From assembly GCF_018398395.1 (NCBI RefSeq), contig NZ_JAHCBF010000001.1, positions 434,001 to 498,000 of the forward strand: 64,000 nt of DNA, given 5' to 3'. Positions 9,936-21,688 of this stretch are shown piece by piece. Position 1 is the stretch's first letter, and every line of letters starts with the position of its first letter. Origin of the DNA: Croceicoccus gelatinilyticus (GTDB lineage: Bacteria; Pseudomonadota; Alphaproteobacteria; Sphingomonadales; Sphingomonadaceae). The notes beneath the pieces were generated by a model. The model saw only the letters and a list, made by a program, of their open reading frames with translations, did no database searches and was not told the DNA's origin. Position numbers and translations under genes: made by a program.

Positions 9936-10563
9936 GCAGCCCCTGCCTATCCTCTACAGCTTCCGTCGCTGCCCTTATGCGATGCGGGCGCGGCTGGCTC
10001 TAGCGATCAGCGGCACGACTTGCGAACTGCGCGAAGTAAAGCTGGCGGCCAAGCCTGAGGCCATGCTGAAAGCATCGCCCAAGGGGACGGTACCGGTCCT
10101 GGTCGAACAAGGCGGAGAGGTCGTCGACGAGAGCATCGAGATCATGCGGCTTGCCCTGTCGCGTAACGATCCCGAAAACTGGCTTGATCGCGACGATGCC
10201 GACCTGATCGCGAGGAACGACGGGGAGTTCAAACACCACCTCGACCGGTACAAGTATCCCGATCGGCACGCATCGGACTCGTTGGAACACCGCGAGGCAG
10301 CACTTGCTTTCCTGTCCGAACTCGACCGGAGGATCGGCAATTCAGGACAGATTAGCGGAACAGAGCGGGGGCTTTCCGACATGGCAATCATGCCCTTTGT
10401 CCGTCAATTTGCAGCAGTCGATCGCGAATGGTTCGGAGCCACGGGCCTGAACAGCCTGATTACCTGGCTGGAAGATCACCTTGCCTCGGACCTGTTTACG
10501 GGTGTGATGAAAAAGCGGGTGCCTTGGGCGGAGGGGGACGTACCCGTCTATTTTCCGGGCTAG
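9928..10563 (+). CDS. Glutathione S-transferase family protein
   Basis: This 211-residue protein has a thioredoxin-fold N-terminal domain (about 1-80) beginning '[18 protein letters not shown]', with a Cys-Pro-x-x motif like those of omega/CDNB-type GSTs. The glutathione-binding elements 'GTVPVLV' and 'DESIEIMRL' and an all-helical C-terminal domain follow. It is a cytosolic thiol transferase of unknown substrate. The start overlaps the end of trhO by 8 bases; ATG at 9928 gives the exact N-terminus expected. It runs convergently toward kynU, whose stop is only 3 bases away. Confidence 0.88.
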   Translation: MAEQPLPILYSFRRCPYAMRARLALAISGTTCELREVKLAAKPEAMLKASPKGTVPVLVEQGGEVVDESIEIMRLALSRNDPENWLDRDDADLIARNDGEFKHHLDRYKYPDRHASDSLEHREAALAFLSELDRRIGNSGQISGTERGLSDMAIMPFVRQFAAVDREWFGATGLNSLITWLEDHLASDLFTGVMKKRVPWAEGDVPVYFPG

Positions 10564-10566
10564 GCC

Positions 10567-11805
10567 TCAGGTCACGCGTTGTTTTTGGCTAAAGCGCTCG
10601 TCGCTCCAAAGTTCTCGATCCATAACCTCTTCTAGGATGCGGACTGCGTCCCACACGTCGCGATAACGCGTGTAGAGCGGTGTGAATCCCATGCGAAGCA
10701 GATCCGGCGTTCGAAAATCGCCGATCACACCGCGGGATATAAGCGCCTGACAGATCGCGAAAGCCTGGGGGTGTGCGTAACTGACATGGCTGCCGCGATT
10801 TGTGCCGTCGCTTGGCGAGGCGAGTGTGAAGCCGTGCCTGTCCACGAGCTTGGCCATAAGCCCGACGTAGAGTTCGCAAAGCGCCTGCCCTTTGGCGAAT
10901 AGAGCGGCAAGGTCGACGCCTTCGAACTGCGCTAGCCCGCTTTCCAGCGCTGCCATGGCGAGGACAGGCGGAGTGCCGCAGAGAAACCGGTCGATGCCCG
11001 AGGCAGCTTCATACTCCTGCGAAAAGGCGAAGGGCTTGGCGTGTCCCAGCCAGCCGGGCAGAGGGTTCGCAAGCCGATCCTGCATCTCGCGCCTGACATA
11101 GAGAAATGCCGGTGCGCCGGGGCCGCCGTTCAGATATTTGTATCCGCCGCCGACGGCCAGGTCCGATCCGCTACCTGCGAGGTCGAGCTCTACAGCGCCT
11201 GCACTATGGCTGAGGTCCCAGACCACGAGTGCGCCCTTTTCCTTCGCGGCCGCGTTCACGCGGGCCATGTCGAGCTTGTGGCCTGAGCGATAGTCGACAT
11301 GAGTGAGCAGCAGAACCGCAGTATTCGCGTCGATCATGTCGATGATCGCGTCGCGTTCCACCGCCTTTACCGTCTTAGACCCGCAAAGATCGGCGACTGA
11401 CTGCGCCATGTAGCGGTCGGTCGGAAAGCCTGCGTTTTCCGTCAGGATCGTGCCGCGAGAGGATTGCAGCGCGATCGCGCCCTGCAACAGTTTGAAAAGG
11501 TTCACCGACGTTGAATCGCAGGCGATTACCTCGTCCGGTCCGGCGCCCACCAGACCGGCGATCTTTGCGCCGATTCGCTGCGGCATTCCGATCCAGTCGT
11601 GCGAGTTCCAGCTGCGGATCAGGTCGCGGCCCCATTCATCTTCGACCACTTGCGCAAGATGCCGAGGCGTATCGCGCGGGATGGCACCCAGCGAATTGCC
11701 GTCGAGATAGATCACGCCTTCCGGCAGACTGAACTGATCTCGCAAAGGCGCAAGCGGATCGCGCTCGTCCATTTCCAGTACGTCTTCGAACGAGATGGTC
11801 TTCAT
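10567..11805 (-). CDS. kynU: Kynureninase KynU
   Basis: KynU is a PLP-dependent fold-type I enzyme cleaving kynurenine (or 3-hydroxykynurenine) to anthranilate (or 3-hydroxyanthranilate) and alanine. The 412-residue product has normal family length, with 'YLDGNSLGA' near the N-terminus, the Asp-containing segment 'VVWDLSHSAGAVELDL', and the PLP lysine in 'GGGYKYLNGGPGAPAF'. Its ATG overlaps the stop of the upstream hydrolase gene by 4 bases (ATGA), so translation is coupled. No tryptophan 2,3-dioxygenase gene is in the window, so the route may be salvage of external kynurenines or the dioxygenase may lie elsewhere. Confidence 0.95.
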   Translation of the reverse strand: MKTISFEDVLEMDERDPLAPLRDQFSLPEGVIYLDGNSLGAIPRDTPRHLAQVVEDEWGRDLIRSWNSHDWIGMPQRIGAKIAGLVGAGPDEVIACDSTSVNLFKLLQGAIALQSSRGTILTENAGFPTDRYMAQSVADLCGSKTVKAVERDAIIDMIDANTAVLLLTHVDYRSGHKLDMARVNAAAKEKGALVVWDLSHSAGAVELDLAGSGSDLAVGGGYKYLNGGPGAPAFLYVRREMQDRLANPLPGWLGHAKPFAFSQEYEAASGIDRFLCGTPPVLAMAALESGLAQFEGVDLAALFAKGQALCELYVGLMAKLVDRHGFTLASPSDGTNRGSHVSYAHPQAFAICQALISRGVIGDFRTPDLLRMGFTPLYTRYRDVWDAVRILEEVMDRELWSDERFSQKQRVT

Positions 11806-12718
11806 TGTTCGTGAGGTGTCCCAAGGTGTTCGATCGCTATGTCGATGACCATGTCTCCGGCCTTTGTGCCCGGTGTGATCAGTTCGAAATGGCCTTGTGC
11901 GGGAACGGTGATGGTACGTGTTTCATCGCCGCTCGCCTTGGCCTTGTTTGCGTAGCTTTCGGCGAAAGTCGGAGGCGCGATAACGTCCGCTTCACCGGAT
12001 ATCATGATCTGTTTCACGCCAAGCGGCAGCAGTTCGACCGGCGAAGTATCCGAGAACGGTGTCTCGCGGTCAGCGCCTATGAGACGGTCAATCGTTTCTG
12101 CCCCGCAAGCCCCGGATGCCTCGACGCGGGCTTTTTCCAGATCGGGAAGTCCGCCGATACTGACGACCGCCCGAAGAGGGAGGGTGCCACTGCCATACAA
12201 AGGGCTTTCTTCCCCGATCCGGCTCCGCCCTGCCAGCCAGAGGGCAAGGTGCCCACCTGCGGAGTGCCCGACCGCAACCGCGCGGGAGGCGTCGAGACCG
12301 AGTTCACCAGCTTTGCTTTCCAGCAGATCGGCTGCTGCAGCTACGTCCTGAAAAGTGCCGGGATATCCTCCGCCAGCGACGTCGACGCCCCGATACTCGA
12401 CGTTCCAGACCGCGATGCCGCGCCGCACGAATGCATCCGCCATGCGGTTCATGATGTCGGCCTTCGCGATACTGGTCTGCCAGCAGCCACCGTGGATCAG
12501 AACTACAACCGGGTGCGGGTCTTTGCCTTCGGGTAGCCATAGATTGACGTGTTGAAGCGGATCGTCACCATAGGCGATCGCTTGGGGCGAGGCGGGTTGC
12601 TCCAGCTGCTGAAAGTCAGCGTAGGTCATCACGTCAGGCACTGTTTGGCATGACGAGCCCGTAACCGACATCAGCACTCCTCCCGCAATCAGTAACGTAC
12701 GACGCACCCCTTTGTTCG

Positions 12719-12722
<4 letters not shown>
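11802..12722 (-). CDS. Exported alpha/beta hydrolase, kynurenine-formamidase/esterase-like
   Basis: This 306-residue serine hydrolase has an N-terminal hydrophobic signal ending near 'VTGSSC', a signal peptide or imperfect lipobox. The alpha/beta-hydrolase core includes the oxyanion motif 'VLIHGGCW', the nucleophile elbow 'VGHSAGGHLALW', a candidate catalytic Asp in 'ISGEADVIAPP' and His in 'PAQGHFELI'. The HGGxW motif is typical of arylformamidases and carboxylesterases. Translational coupling to kynU (4-base overlap) suggests it hydrolyses N-formylkynurenine or a related ester or amide feeding KynU, but the export signal is unusual for that job. It starts with GTG at 12722 inside the end of the upstream channel gene (4-base overlap). 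Confidence 0.8.
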
Positions 12723-15187
<2,465 letters not shown>

Positions 15188-15379
15188 CGCATACCTCTCT
15201 GATCCGGGGCGCGAGACTAGCGCTTCTATCTGCCATTGGGGAGCCATCTGTATCCGCAATACCCCGAACAGTGCATCGGCGGATTTCTGCCATAGCAGGA
15301 AGGCGAAGTTGACACCGATCATTGCAAGGGCGAGCCTGCCAGAAGAAATCGGGTCCGTCTTTCAGTGGGGAAACAAGTC

Positions 15380-15994
15380 ATGCGCAAGACTGCTGTAATT
15401 GCATTGCTCACCATCACTCTGGCCGCTTGCGGGTCCGATCCTGCACCCGAGGTTGAAGAAACCGGGGATGCCGCTGCTGGCGAAATGGCCGCGATCCCGG
15501 AAAGTCTTTCGCCGTTCGGGGATGGCTACCCTGCATCGGGCGATGCCTGCCGCCGGCTTGGCGAGAGCGCTGCCACCTCAAATTACCTCGACGACAGCGC
15601 CATCCTTGTCGGCTGCCCCGACGAAGCATCTGCCGAAGCGCTTGGCGGAGAGATCGTGGGCAATGTCGAAGGTGTACGCCTCGTCAGCATCGCGATGGGC
15701 GATGCGAATGTAGGGATGGGTGAAAACGGCCCCGTCGAACCGGCCGCACCCGCGCCGAAGCAGGCATTGAAGGACCCGATCCGCTCACCCGGAGGGTTGG
15801 AAACCAAGTGTCTCGCTCGCGTCAACGAACTGACCGGCGGCAATGTTATCGGCACTCGCCAGATCGAAGAGGCAGAGAGCGGCGTCATGATCTACGTGAA
15901 CGTGGAAGGCGCACAGGCGCCCTGGCAGTGCTTCGGAAGCAAGGACGGTTCATTGCAGGAAGCCTACTACGGCGGCAGCGAGGGCGATCTCTAA
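15380..15994 (+). CDS. Hypothetical lipoprotein
   Basis: This 204-residue protein has a clear lipoprotein signal ('[11 protein letters not shown]'; lipidated Cys near residue 17), then an acidic low-complexity stretch. A compact domain contains paired cysteines ('[20 protein letters not shown]', 'VGCPDEAS', '[10 protein letters not shown]', 'PWQCFGS') and could be disulfide-bonded in the periplasm. I do not recognise the family. ATG at 15380 was chosen because the signal peptide starts there; five extra codons are possible from 15365. Its TAA stop overlaps the stop of the convergent gene at 15991. Confidence 0.7.
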   Translation: MRKTAVIALLTITLAACGSDPAPEVEETGDAAAGEMAAIPESLSPFGDGYPASGDACRRLGESAATSNYLDDSAILVGCPDEASAEALGGEIVGNVEGVRLVSIAMGDANVGMGENGPVEPAAPAPKQALKDPIRSPGGLETKCLARVNELTGGNVIGTRQIEEAESGVMIYVNVEGAQAPWQCFGSKDGSLQEAYYGGSEGDL

Positions 15995-16338
15995 CGCTCG
16001 ACCACCATCGAAATGCGGTGCTGGAAGGGGTGATTCGGCGAGGCTCCGTGACGGACCTTGCTGAAGATCCCCCCGCACATTCCGGCAAGGCGCGCCTCGA
16101 CGATGGGGATCTCCTGACCGTCGCGGACATCGATGTGCGCATGTAATGCGCCATCATAATCCAGTGTCACGGCAGAGGCTTGCGGAAACTCTGACGAGAG
16201 TATGTCGCGAATTTGACCGAGTTGGTCCGAGACGACTTTCGGCCCCGGCGTTTTCGGAAACGGTTCGACCTGTCCGGTCGGCTGGCGTGCAATATCGGTC
16301 ACATTGGCCCCCACAGCTGTGAACGTGGGCCAGACCAT
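15991..16338 (-). CDS. Hypothetical protein, 115 residues
   Basis: I do not recognise this short soluble protein. The central and C-terminal parts look like a real fold ('[20 protein letters not shown]', '[15 protein letters not shown]'), with no signal peptide or membrane helix. It lies downstream of the DUF302 gene on the same strand (79-base gap) and may share its transcript. It converges with the lipoprotein gene, sharing the four bases CTAA so that each strand reads a stop there. Support is coding-like composition and neat packing against its neighbours. Confidence 0.5.
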   Translation of the reverse strand: MVWPTFTAVGANVTDIARQPTGQVEPFPKTPGPKVVSDQLGQIRDILSSEFPQASAVTLDYDGALHAHIDVRDGQEIPIVEARLAGMCGGIFSKVRHGASPNHPFQHRISMVVER

Positions 16339-16417
16339 ACCAGATCAGGGCGTTTTCGGCGAGCCAACTTCGCGCTCGCAGCATGCATTGTGCCGTTCTG
16401 AAACCGGTCTTTTGACC

Positions 16418-16804
16418 TCAAAGATCGGCGATCACGCGCTCCAGTTTCGCGCGTACCTCTCCGGCGGCTTTCAGAAGATCTTCGTTTTCAATTGCCTGCA
16501 TGGACGCAACGGGATCGATTGCCGCGACCTCGCTCTGCCCACCGCCTGCGTCCTGCACGATGACGTTGCAGGGTAGCATCAGTCCGACCTTGTCCTCGAT
16601 CTGCAAGGCTTCGTGGGCAAGCTTGGGGTTGCAGGCCCCAAGGATCGTATAAGGGCGGAAATCCGCCCCGATCTTTTCCTTGAGCGTCGACGCGATGTCG
16701 ATTTTTGTCAGCACGCCGAAGCCCTCCTTCTTCAGGGCTGCCTCAGTCAGATTGATGGCCTCTTCCAGCGTCACGGGAAGGGTCTTGGCAATGTAATAGC
16801 TCAC
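16418..16804 (-). CDS. DUF302 family protein
   Basis: This 128-residue cytosolic protein matches the DUF302 pattern: 'TLEEAINLTEAALKKEGFGV', 'YTILGACNPKLAHEAL' with the conserved Cys, and 'GLMLPCNVIVQD' with a second Cys. The function is unknown; the family fold resembles small heme- or metal-binding proteins. GTG at 16804 was chosen because a 'gaggca' ribosome binding site sits just upstream and the domain begins at once; a longer open frame to 16966 runs through a terminator hairpin and into fadL and is not real. A 79-base gap separates it from the unknown gene downstream. Confidence 0.82.
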   Translation of the reverse strand: MSYYIAKTLPVTLEEAINLTEAALKKEGFGVLTKIDIASTLKEKIGADFRPYTILGACNPKLAHEALQIEDKVGLMLPCNVIVQDAGGGQSEVAAIDPVASMQAIENEDLLKAAGEVRAKLERVIADL

Positions 16805-16865
16805 GTCTGCCTCATGCTTTGTCCGATTGTCGTCTTTTCGACGCACGACCGGCGCTGAGGTTCCG

Positions 16866-16899
16866 TGAAAACCGCCCGGCGCAGTTATGCCGGGCGGTT
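16866..16899 (-). terminator. Rho-independent terminator of the fadL-like gene
   Basis: A perfect 11-base-pair stem (16870-16880 with 16889-16899) and an 8-base loop is followed, on the minus strand, by a short T run. It starts 5 bases after the stop codon of the FadL-type gene. Confidence 0.85.
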
Positions 16900-16904
16900 C
16901 TGGA

Positions 16905-18179
16905 TCAGAGCTTGTAACCGAACGAGAGGCCGACAGCGGTTTCTGCAAGGTGTACATCGGCTTCACCGCCGCCGAAGTTCATCGGGATCGAACCCGAACC
17001 GCGCACGGTCTGTGTCGGGGCGCGCATGACGTAGCCCGTCACTTCCGCGCTGTCCGAGAAGGCAACCGTCGCGCCCAGCGTGTAGTGCCCGCGCACGACG
17101 CCGGGGGCGAAGATGTTGAGCAGGGTCTGTGACTGCGGCACCGGATTCTCCGAACGGCCATAGCCTGCGCGCAGCGTGATCGCAGGGCTGGCCTCGTACA
17201 CCGCGCCGACCTTCCAGACATCGACATCGCGCCAGCCGAAACCGGGGCCGCCATCCGCGCCAAAAGGTACGCCTTCGAATAGCGGGGCAAGCGAATTGCC
17301 GACCGACTGGACGTCCGAATATTCGATCCGCTTGTAGTCCGCGCCCAGCGTCAGGCGATCACCGGCCTTCACCGATGCGCCGACGCCCCACGATGCCGGA
17401 ATGTCGAAATCGCCGCCCTCTGCAAACAGGCCAGCATAATCGTCGAACTTACCCGACCAGACTTTTGACTGGTAGAACGCGCCTATCTTCACGCTGTCGC
17501 CGACCGAACCGAGATAGCCGACGCGCACGCCAGCGCCCGTCGTCCAGTCTGCGCCGTTGTTCGAAACGTGTGCCGGATCCATCGAGTAGGCTGCGAAAGG
17601 TTGCGCGCCGTGAAGCTCGAAGCTCTGGATCACGAAGAGCGGCGACACGCCGACCGAGTGGCCTTCGGCAAATTCGACAGCGATGGTCGGCGAGATCATG
17701 ATCTGGCGCAGGTTCACGCCTGCCGCACCCGTCGCGCCGAAGCTGGCGAAGGGGTTCGTCTTGTAATGCGTGTTCATACCGCCGTTGCCATTGACCGCGA
17801 TGCCGACCGAGACGGTGTCGGACAGCGGGCGGACATAGGCGCCTTCGGGCAGGACGAACGGGTTCGATCCGTTGCCCGAATACTTGCCGTCGAGCCCGGC
17901 CTGGTTGCCGTTGATCTCTGCACCGCGATCGGGGACGAAGATTTCAACGCCAACGTCAAAGCGATGTCCGACTTCGGTGGCGGCTGCCGGGTTCACTGCA
18001 ATAGCGAGCGAATCCTGCGGCATCGCGATCTGCACGCCGCCGGCACCCTTGGCCTTGGCACCCGTGCCGTTGAGGAAATAGCCATCGGTGGCCTGAGCGG
18101 TACCCGGCGCGAGGGCAGCTGCAGACAGGGCAAGGGCGAGCGGGAGGCGGCGGGTAAGGCCGGATGCGATATGCGACAT
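16905..18179 (-). CDS. OmpP1/FadL/TodX family outer-membrane transporter
   Basis: This 424-residue barrel protein belongs to the FadL family, which carries long-chain fatty acids or other hydrophobic compounds across the outer membrane. A signal peptide (about residues 1-32, ending 'PGTAQATDGYF') precedes the typical mature start with 'NGTGAKAKGAGGVQIAMPQD', the FadL hatch segment, including the conserved 'AVNPAAAT'. The C-terminus ('VGLSFGYKL') fits an outer-membrane barrel. Start ATG 18179 was chosen at the signal peptide. The gene appears monocistronic, with its own terminator immediately downstream. Substrate cannot be read from sequence. Confidence 0.92.
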   Translation of the reverse strand: MSHIASGLTRRLPLALALSAAALAPGTAQATDGYFLNGTGAKAKGAGGVQIAMPQDSLAIAVNPAAATEVGHRFDVGVEIFVPDRGAEINGNQAGLDGKYSGNGSNPFVLPEGAYVRPLSDTVSVGIAVNGNGGMNTHYKTNPFASFGATGAAGVNLRQIMISPTIAVEFAEGHSVGVSPLFVIQSFELHGAQPFAAYSMDPAHVSNNGADWTTGAGVRVGYLGSVGDSVKIGAFYQSKVWSGKFDDYAGLFAEGGDFDIPASWGVGASVKAGDRLTLGADYKRIEYSDVQSVGNSLAPLFEGVPFGADGGPGFGWRDVDVWKVGAVYEASPAITLRAGYGRSENPVPQSQTLLNIFAPGVVRGHYTLGATVAFSDSAEVTGYVMRAPTQTVRGSGSIPMNFGGGEADVHLAETAVGLSFGYKL

Positions 18180-18356
18180 GACGAAGTGATGCTTTCTGAA
18201 TGCGATAAATGCCGGAGTTGAAGGGGGCCCGGCTTCCATTGCGTCGCATTTAGGGAGCGCTTGCCTGCGTTGAAGCGAGTTATCCTTGCCGCCTGTGAAG
18301 CCACGCTTGTCCGCATGGCCCAGGTATCGATGTCAGGATTGACGCTTGGCCGAAAG

Positions 18357-18433
18357 TGGTCGGGGAGAGAGGATTCGAACCTCCGGCCCCTGCCTCCCGA
18401 AGACAGTGCTCTACCAGGCTGAGCTACTCCCCG
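18357..18433 (-). tRNA. tRNA-Pro (CGG)
   Basis: On the minus strand the sequence folds as a full tRNA: acceptor CGGGGAG/CTCCCCG, D arm GCTC/GAGC, anticodon stem CTGTC/GGCAG around loop TTCGGGA (anticodon CGG, reading CCG), T arm GGAGG-TTCGAAT-CCTCT and discriminator A. The 3' CCA is encoded (18357-18359). The flanking stretches (18180-18356 and 18434-18656) contain no gene I can support. Confidence 0.96.
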
Positions 18434-18656
18434 ACCGATCGGTCTGCCGCGGCGCTCTTGCGAGGCTGCGGCGAGGCAGGTGCGGGCCTATAAGCGGCGC
18501 ATTTGGTTCTGGCAAGCGGGCAATCGGAAGTTTCTCGAGGAATTGTTCGATCGCCTGCCAAAACATGTCCGCAAGTGTGGAAGCCGGTGGCCGGAAACTG
18601 GCAAAATCCGGCGAATGGGCCAAAGGTGATTGCGCGCGGCGGACAGGATGATGGCA

Positions 18657-19553
18657 ATGCGACACCCCGAGTACCAGTACCTCGACCTGATGGAAAACGT
18701 GCTGGAGCACGGGGACGAGCGTATCGACCGTACGGGCGTTGGTACCCGCTCGCTGTTCGGCGCGATGGCGCGGTTCGACTTGTCGGACGGCAGCGTGCCG
18801 ATTCTCACCACCAAGCGGGTCTACTGGAAGACCGCGGTGAAGGAGATGCTCTGGTTCCTGACGGGGCAGACCAATATCCAGTCGCTGCTGCGCGAAAACG
18901 TGCGGATCTGGTCCGACTGGCCGCTGGCGCACTACCGCAAGGAAACCGGCGACAATATCTCGCAAGAGGATTTCGAGGCGCGAATCGTTGCCGACGATGA
19001 TTTCGCCGCGCGCTGGGGCGAGCTTGGCCCGGTCTATGGCAAGCAGTGGCGCCGCTGGCTGGGGAGCGACGGCAGGGAACATGACCAGATCGAAACGCTG
19101 GTCGACATGCTCCGCAACAATCCGTCGAGCAGGCGGATGCTGTTCCACGGCTGGAACGTCGCGGAACTGGACCGCATGGCGCTACCGCCCTGCCACATGG
19201 TCTATCAGTATCACGTCACTTCGGACGGGAAGCTCAATTCGCTGATGTTCCAGCGTTCGGCAGACCTTTTACTCGGCGCGCCGTTCAACTGGGCGGGGGC
19301 GACTGCGCTGCAACTGATGCTGGCGCAGCAGGCCGGGCTGAAGCCAGGGCATTTCGTGTGGTTCGGCGGCGACGTGCACCTCTATTCCAACCACTACGAG
19401 CAGGCGCGCGAGCAGATGAGCCGCGAGCCGCGTCCGTTCCCGAAGATGCGACTGGCCCGCAAGCCGGACTCCATCGACGGCTACCGGATCGAGGATTTCG
19501 TGGTGGAGGACTATTCGCCGCACGCCGCCATCAAGGCCGACGTCGCGGTATAA
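18657..19553 (+). CDS. thyA: Thymidylate synthase ThyA
   Basis: ThyA makes dTMP from dUMP using 5,10-methylene-tetrahydrofolate. The 298-residue protein has 'RTGVGTRSLFG' near the N-terminus, the catalytic cysteine in 'ALPPCHMVYQYHV', and the nucleotide-binding 'MFQRSADLLLGAPFN'. It carries the extra small-domain insertion ('ETGDNISQEDFEARI...') seen in the longer Lactobacillus-type enzymes compared with E. coli (264 residues). ATG 18657 was chosen for the 'agga' eight bases upstream; ATGs at 18648 and 18651 are alternatives. The convergent moaE gene ends 3 bases after its stop. Confidence 0.96.
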   Translation: MRHPEYQYLDLMENVLEHGDERIDRTGVGTRSLFGAMARFDLSDGSVPILTTKRVYWKTAVKEMLWFLTGQTNIQSLLRENVRIWSDWPLAHYRKETGDNISQEDFEARIVADDDFAARWGELGPVYGKQWRRWLGSDGREHDQIETLVDMLRNNPSSRRMLFHGWNVAELDRMALPPCHMVYQYHVTSDGKLNSLMFQRSADLLLGAPFNWAGATALQLMLAQQAGLKPGHFVWFGGDVHLYSNHYEQAREQMSREPRPFPKMRLARKPDSIDGYRIEDFVVEDYSPHAAIKADVAV

Positions 19554-19556
19554 GGC

Positions 19557-20015
19557 TCAGAGCACTGCGGACCAGCGTTCTAGGTCGGAGTGATCGGCCT
19601 CGCGTGGTTCGATCCAGCGCCAGCCGTTGGCGGTTTTTTCCCGCTTCCAGAACCACGCGCGGCTCTTGAGGTGATCCATGAGGAAGTCCGCCGCCTCGAA
19701 CGCGTCGCGGCGGTGGCGGGCGGCGCAGGCGACAAGCACGATTGGCTCGCCCGGCTCCATCACACCGACGCGGTGAATGACGAGCGTCCCGGTCAGCGGC
19801 CAATGCGCTTCGGCGCGTGCGGCAAGGTCGGTCATGCCGGGGAGGGTGAGCGGTTCGAAATGACGGAGTTCGAGCGCTTCGACTTCGCTGCCCGCTTCCT
19901 CACGCACGAGGCCTGTAAAACTTACGATACCGCCTGCATCGCCGCAGCGGTCCGAGAATACGCGCATCTCGTCCTGCGGATCGAAGGAGGTGAGCGCGAG
20001 GCGAACGTCGCGCAT
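19557..20015 (-). CDS. moaE: Molybdopterin synthase catalytic subunit MoaE
   Basis: MoaE transfers sulfur from MoaD thiocarboxylate to precursor Z (cPMP) to form molybdopterin. The 152-residue product has 'GGIVSFTGLVRE', 'LELRHFEPLT', the 'VIHRVGVMEPGEPIVLVACA' block, and the lysine-containing 'DHLKSRAWFWKREK' near the C-terminus, all characteristic. ATG at 20015 lies one base after the moaD stop, placing it last in a moaA-moaD-moaE operon. The frame continues upstream into moaD, but without homology. Confidence 0.95.
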   Translation of the reverse strand: MRDVRLALTSFDPQDEMRVFSDRCGDAGGIVSFTGLVREEAGSEVEALELRHFEPLTLPGMTDLAARAEAHWPLTGTLVIHRVGVMEPGEPIVLVACAARHRRDAFEAADFLMDHLKSRAWFWKREKTANGWRWIEPREADHSDLERWSAVL

Positions 20016-20016
20016 G

Positions 20017-20262
20017 TCAGCCGCCGCTGACGGGGGGCAGGAAGGCGAGTTCGTCGCCGTCGCCAGCGAGGACGTCTGAGGCGGCGACCAGCGACCCGTT
20101 CTGCGCGATGCGAATATCGGGTGATGCGATGGCGACCGCGAGGTCGGGATCGAGGCGCTCGGCAATCGCGGGCAGGGCCATCTTTTCGGCGACGTCGAGC
20201 GACAGCTCTGCAGTGCCGGCTACGTCTTCCAGCTTGCCCAGGAACAGCAGCGTCAATGCCAT
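20017..20262 (-). CDS. moaD: Molybdopterin synthase sulfur carrier subunit MoaD
   Basis: MoaD is a small ubiquitin-like sulfur carrier; the 81-residue product begins 'MALTLLFLGKLEDVAG' and ends with the essential Gly-Gly ('FLPPVSGG') that is adenylated and thiocarboxylated by MoeB. The start was set at 20262, two bases after the moaA stop and consistent with family length. It is the middle gene of the moaA-moaD-moaE operon, with spacing of only 1-2 bases on both sides. Confidence 0.93.
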   Translation of the reverse strand: MALTLLFLGKLEDVAGTAELSLDVAEKMALPAIAERLDPDLAVAIASPDIRIAQNGSLVAASDVLAGDGDELAFLPPVSGG

Positions 20263-20264
20263 CG

Positions 20265-21272
20265 TCAGCCGCCCGTCACCGACATGTGGCGCGGCAGGTG
20301 CGGAGCCTCGCCTTTCTCTCGGATGGAGAAGTGGTGGCGTTCCGGCTTGATCGTCATCGCCTCGTCCATCGCGGCATCGAGAGCGGCGTCGGGGTCGTCC
20401 GAACGCACGGCCGCGCGCAAGTCGACTTGCTCGCGCCCGCCAAGGCACGCGTAGAGCTGGCCCGTCGCGGTTACGCGGATACGGTTGCAGCCATCGCAGA
20501 AGTTGCTGGTGAGCGGCGTGATGAAGCCGAGCCTTCCGCCGGTCTCGGCCACGCGGACATAGCGTGCCGGACCACCGCTGCGATGGGTGTCGCTTTCCAG
20601 CGTCCAGCGCTGTTCCAGATCGCTGCGAACTTGCGTCAGCGGGAGGTAGTGGTCGATCCGGTCACCATCGACTTCGCCGAGCGGCATGACCTCGATCAGG
20701 GTCGCTTCGTGCCCTTCGCCGTGGGCCCACGCGATGATGTCGGCGATCTCGTGCTCGTTCACGCCCTTGAGCGCGACGGTGTTGATCTTGACCGAAAGTC
20801 CGGCAGCCTTCGCCGCAGCAATGCCTTCCAGCACTTGCGACAGGCGATCGCGGCGGGACAGTTCCTCGAACTTTACTGCATCCAGCGTGTCGAGCGAGAC
20901 ATTCACGCGGCGCACGCCCGCATCGAACAGGTCTTCGGCAAATTTGGTGAGGCGTGTGCCGTTGGTGGTGAGCGTAAGCTCTTCCAGCCCGTCACCAATC
21001 CGCCGCCCTATCGCGCGCACGAGATCGATCATGTCGCGGCGGACCAGCGGCTCTCCGCCCGTCAGCCTGATCTTCGTGACGCCGCGATCGATGAAAGCGG
21101 TGGCGACCTTGTGCAGTTCCTCAAGGCTCAGGACTTCGGCGCGGGGCAGGAACTGCATCCTTTCGGGCATGCAGTACTGGCACCTCAGGTCGCAGCGATC
21201 CGTCACCGACAGGCGCAGATAGGTTATGCGCCGCTGGAACGTGTCGATCAGGGTAGGGGCGGTTTCGGCCAT
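20265..21272 (-). CDS. moaA: GTP 3',8-cyclase MoaA (radical SAM)
   Basis: MoaA catalyses the first step of molybdenum cofactor biosynthesis, converting GTP to 3',8-cyclo-GTP. The 335-residue protein has the radical SAM cluster motif 'CDLRCQYC' (Cys 27, 31, 34), the 'LTGGEPLVRRD' motif, and C-terminal cysteines 'NFCDGCNRIRVTATGQLYAC' that bind the second Fe-S cluster. It ends in Gly-Gly as in functional MoaA proteins. ATG 21272 was chosen by homology; no strong ribosome binding site is visible. It is first in the moaA-moaD-moaE operon and is divergent from tRNA-Asp. Confidence 0.95.
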   Translation of the reverse strand: MAETAPTLIDTFQRRITYLRLSVTDRCDLRCQYCMPERMQFLPRAEVLSLEELHKVATAFIDRGVTKIRLTGGEPLVRRDMIDLVRAIGRRIGDGLEELTLTTNGTRLTKFAEDLFDAGVRRVNVSLDTLDAVKFEELSRRDRLSQVLEGIAAAKAAGLSVKINTVALKGVNEHEIADIIAWAHGEGHEATLIEVMPLGEVDGDRIDHYLPLTQVRSDLEQRWTLESDTHRSGGPARYVRVAETGGRLGFITPLTSNFCDGCNRIRVTATGQLYACLGGREQVDLRAAVRSDDPDAALDAAMDEAMTIKPERHHFSIREKGEAPHLPRHMSVTGG

Positions 21273-21466
21273 CGGGGAATTCTTTGTCAGATAGGGGCCC
21301 GCTTCGCAAACGCGCATCTTGTGCAGGTGCGAAAATTTGCGCGGTTGATTCGTCCTTTGCGTGTCACGCGATGGTCGGCGACGCGAAACCGGTCTGACCC
21401 GGCGACACGCAAAACCGCGCAAATTCGTGACTTTCAAAAAATTTCAAAAAAGGTTTTCGATCATCG

Positions 21467-21495
21467 TTGACAGGGCGCGGAACCTCCCATAGATG
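21467..21495 (+). promoter_or_regulatory. Sigma-70-type promoter of tRNA-Asp
   Basis: A perfect -35 box TTGACA (21467-21472), a 17-base spacer, and a -10-like TAGATG (21490-21495) lie 20 bases before the mature tRNA 5' end. An A/T-rich stretch with runs of A just upstream could act as an UP element. The stretch between moaA and this box contains no gene. Confidence 0.75.
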
Positions 21496-21515
21496 CGCGG
21501 CTCCCCAAGGGGCAA

Positions 21516-21592
<77 letters not shown>

Positions 21593-21607
21593 CTTGGAGG
21601 ACGCATA

Positions 21608-21632
21608 AAGGCCCGCGAAAGCGGGCCTTTTT
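21608..21632 (+). terminator. Rho-independent terminator after tRNA-Asp
   Basis: The stem AAGGCCCGC/GCGGGCCTT with a GAAA tetraloop (21617-21620) is followed by a T run. It lies 15 bases after the tRNA CCA end. Confidence 0.9.
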
Positions 21633-21688
21633 CGTTTCGGATCAATATTTTGCTGCGCGCTGTTAAAGCTGCCTGCAAGGTCGCGGGA

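Noticed and set aside
20121-21470. 449-codon plus-strand open frame across moaA, moaD and tRNA flank
   Set aside because: It is antisense to strongly identified moa genes and shows no domain pattern.
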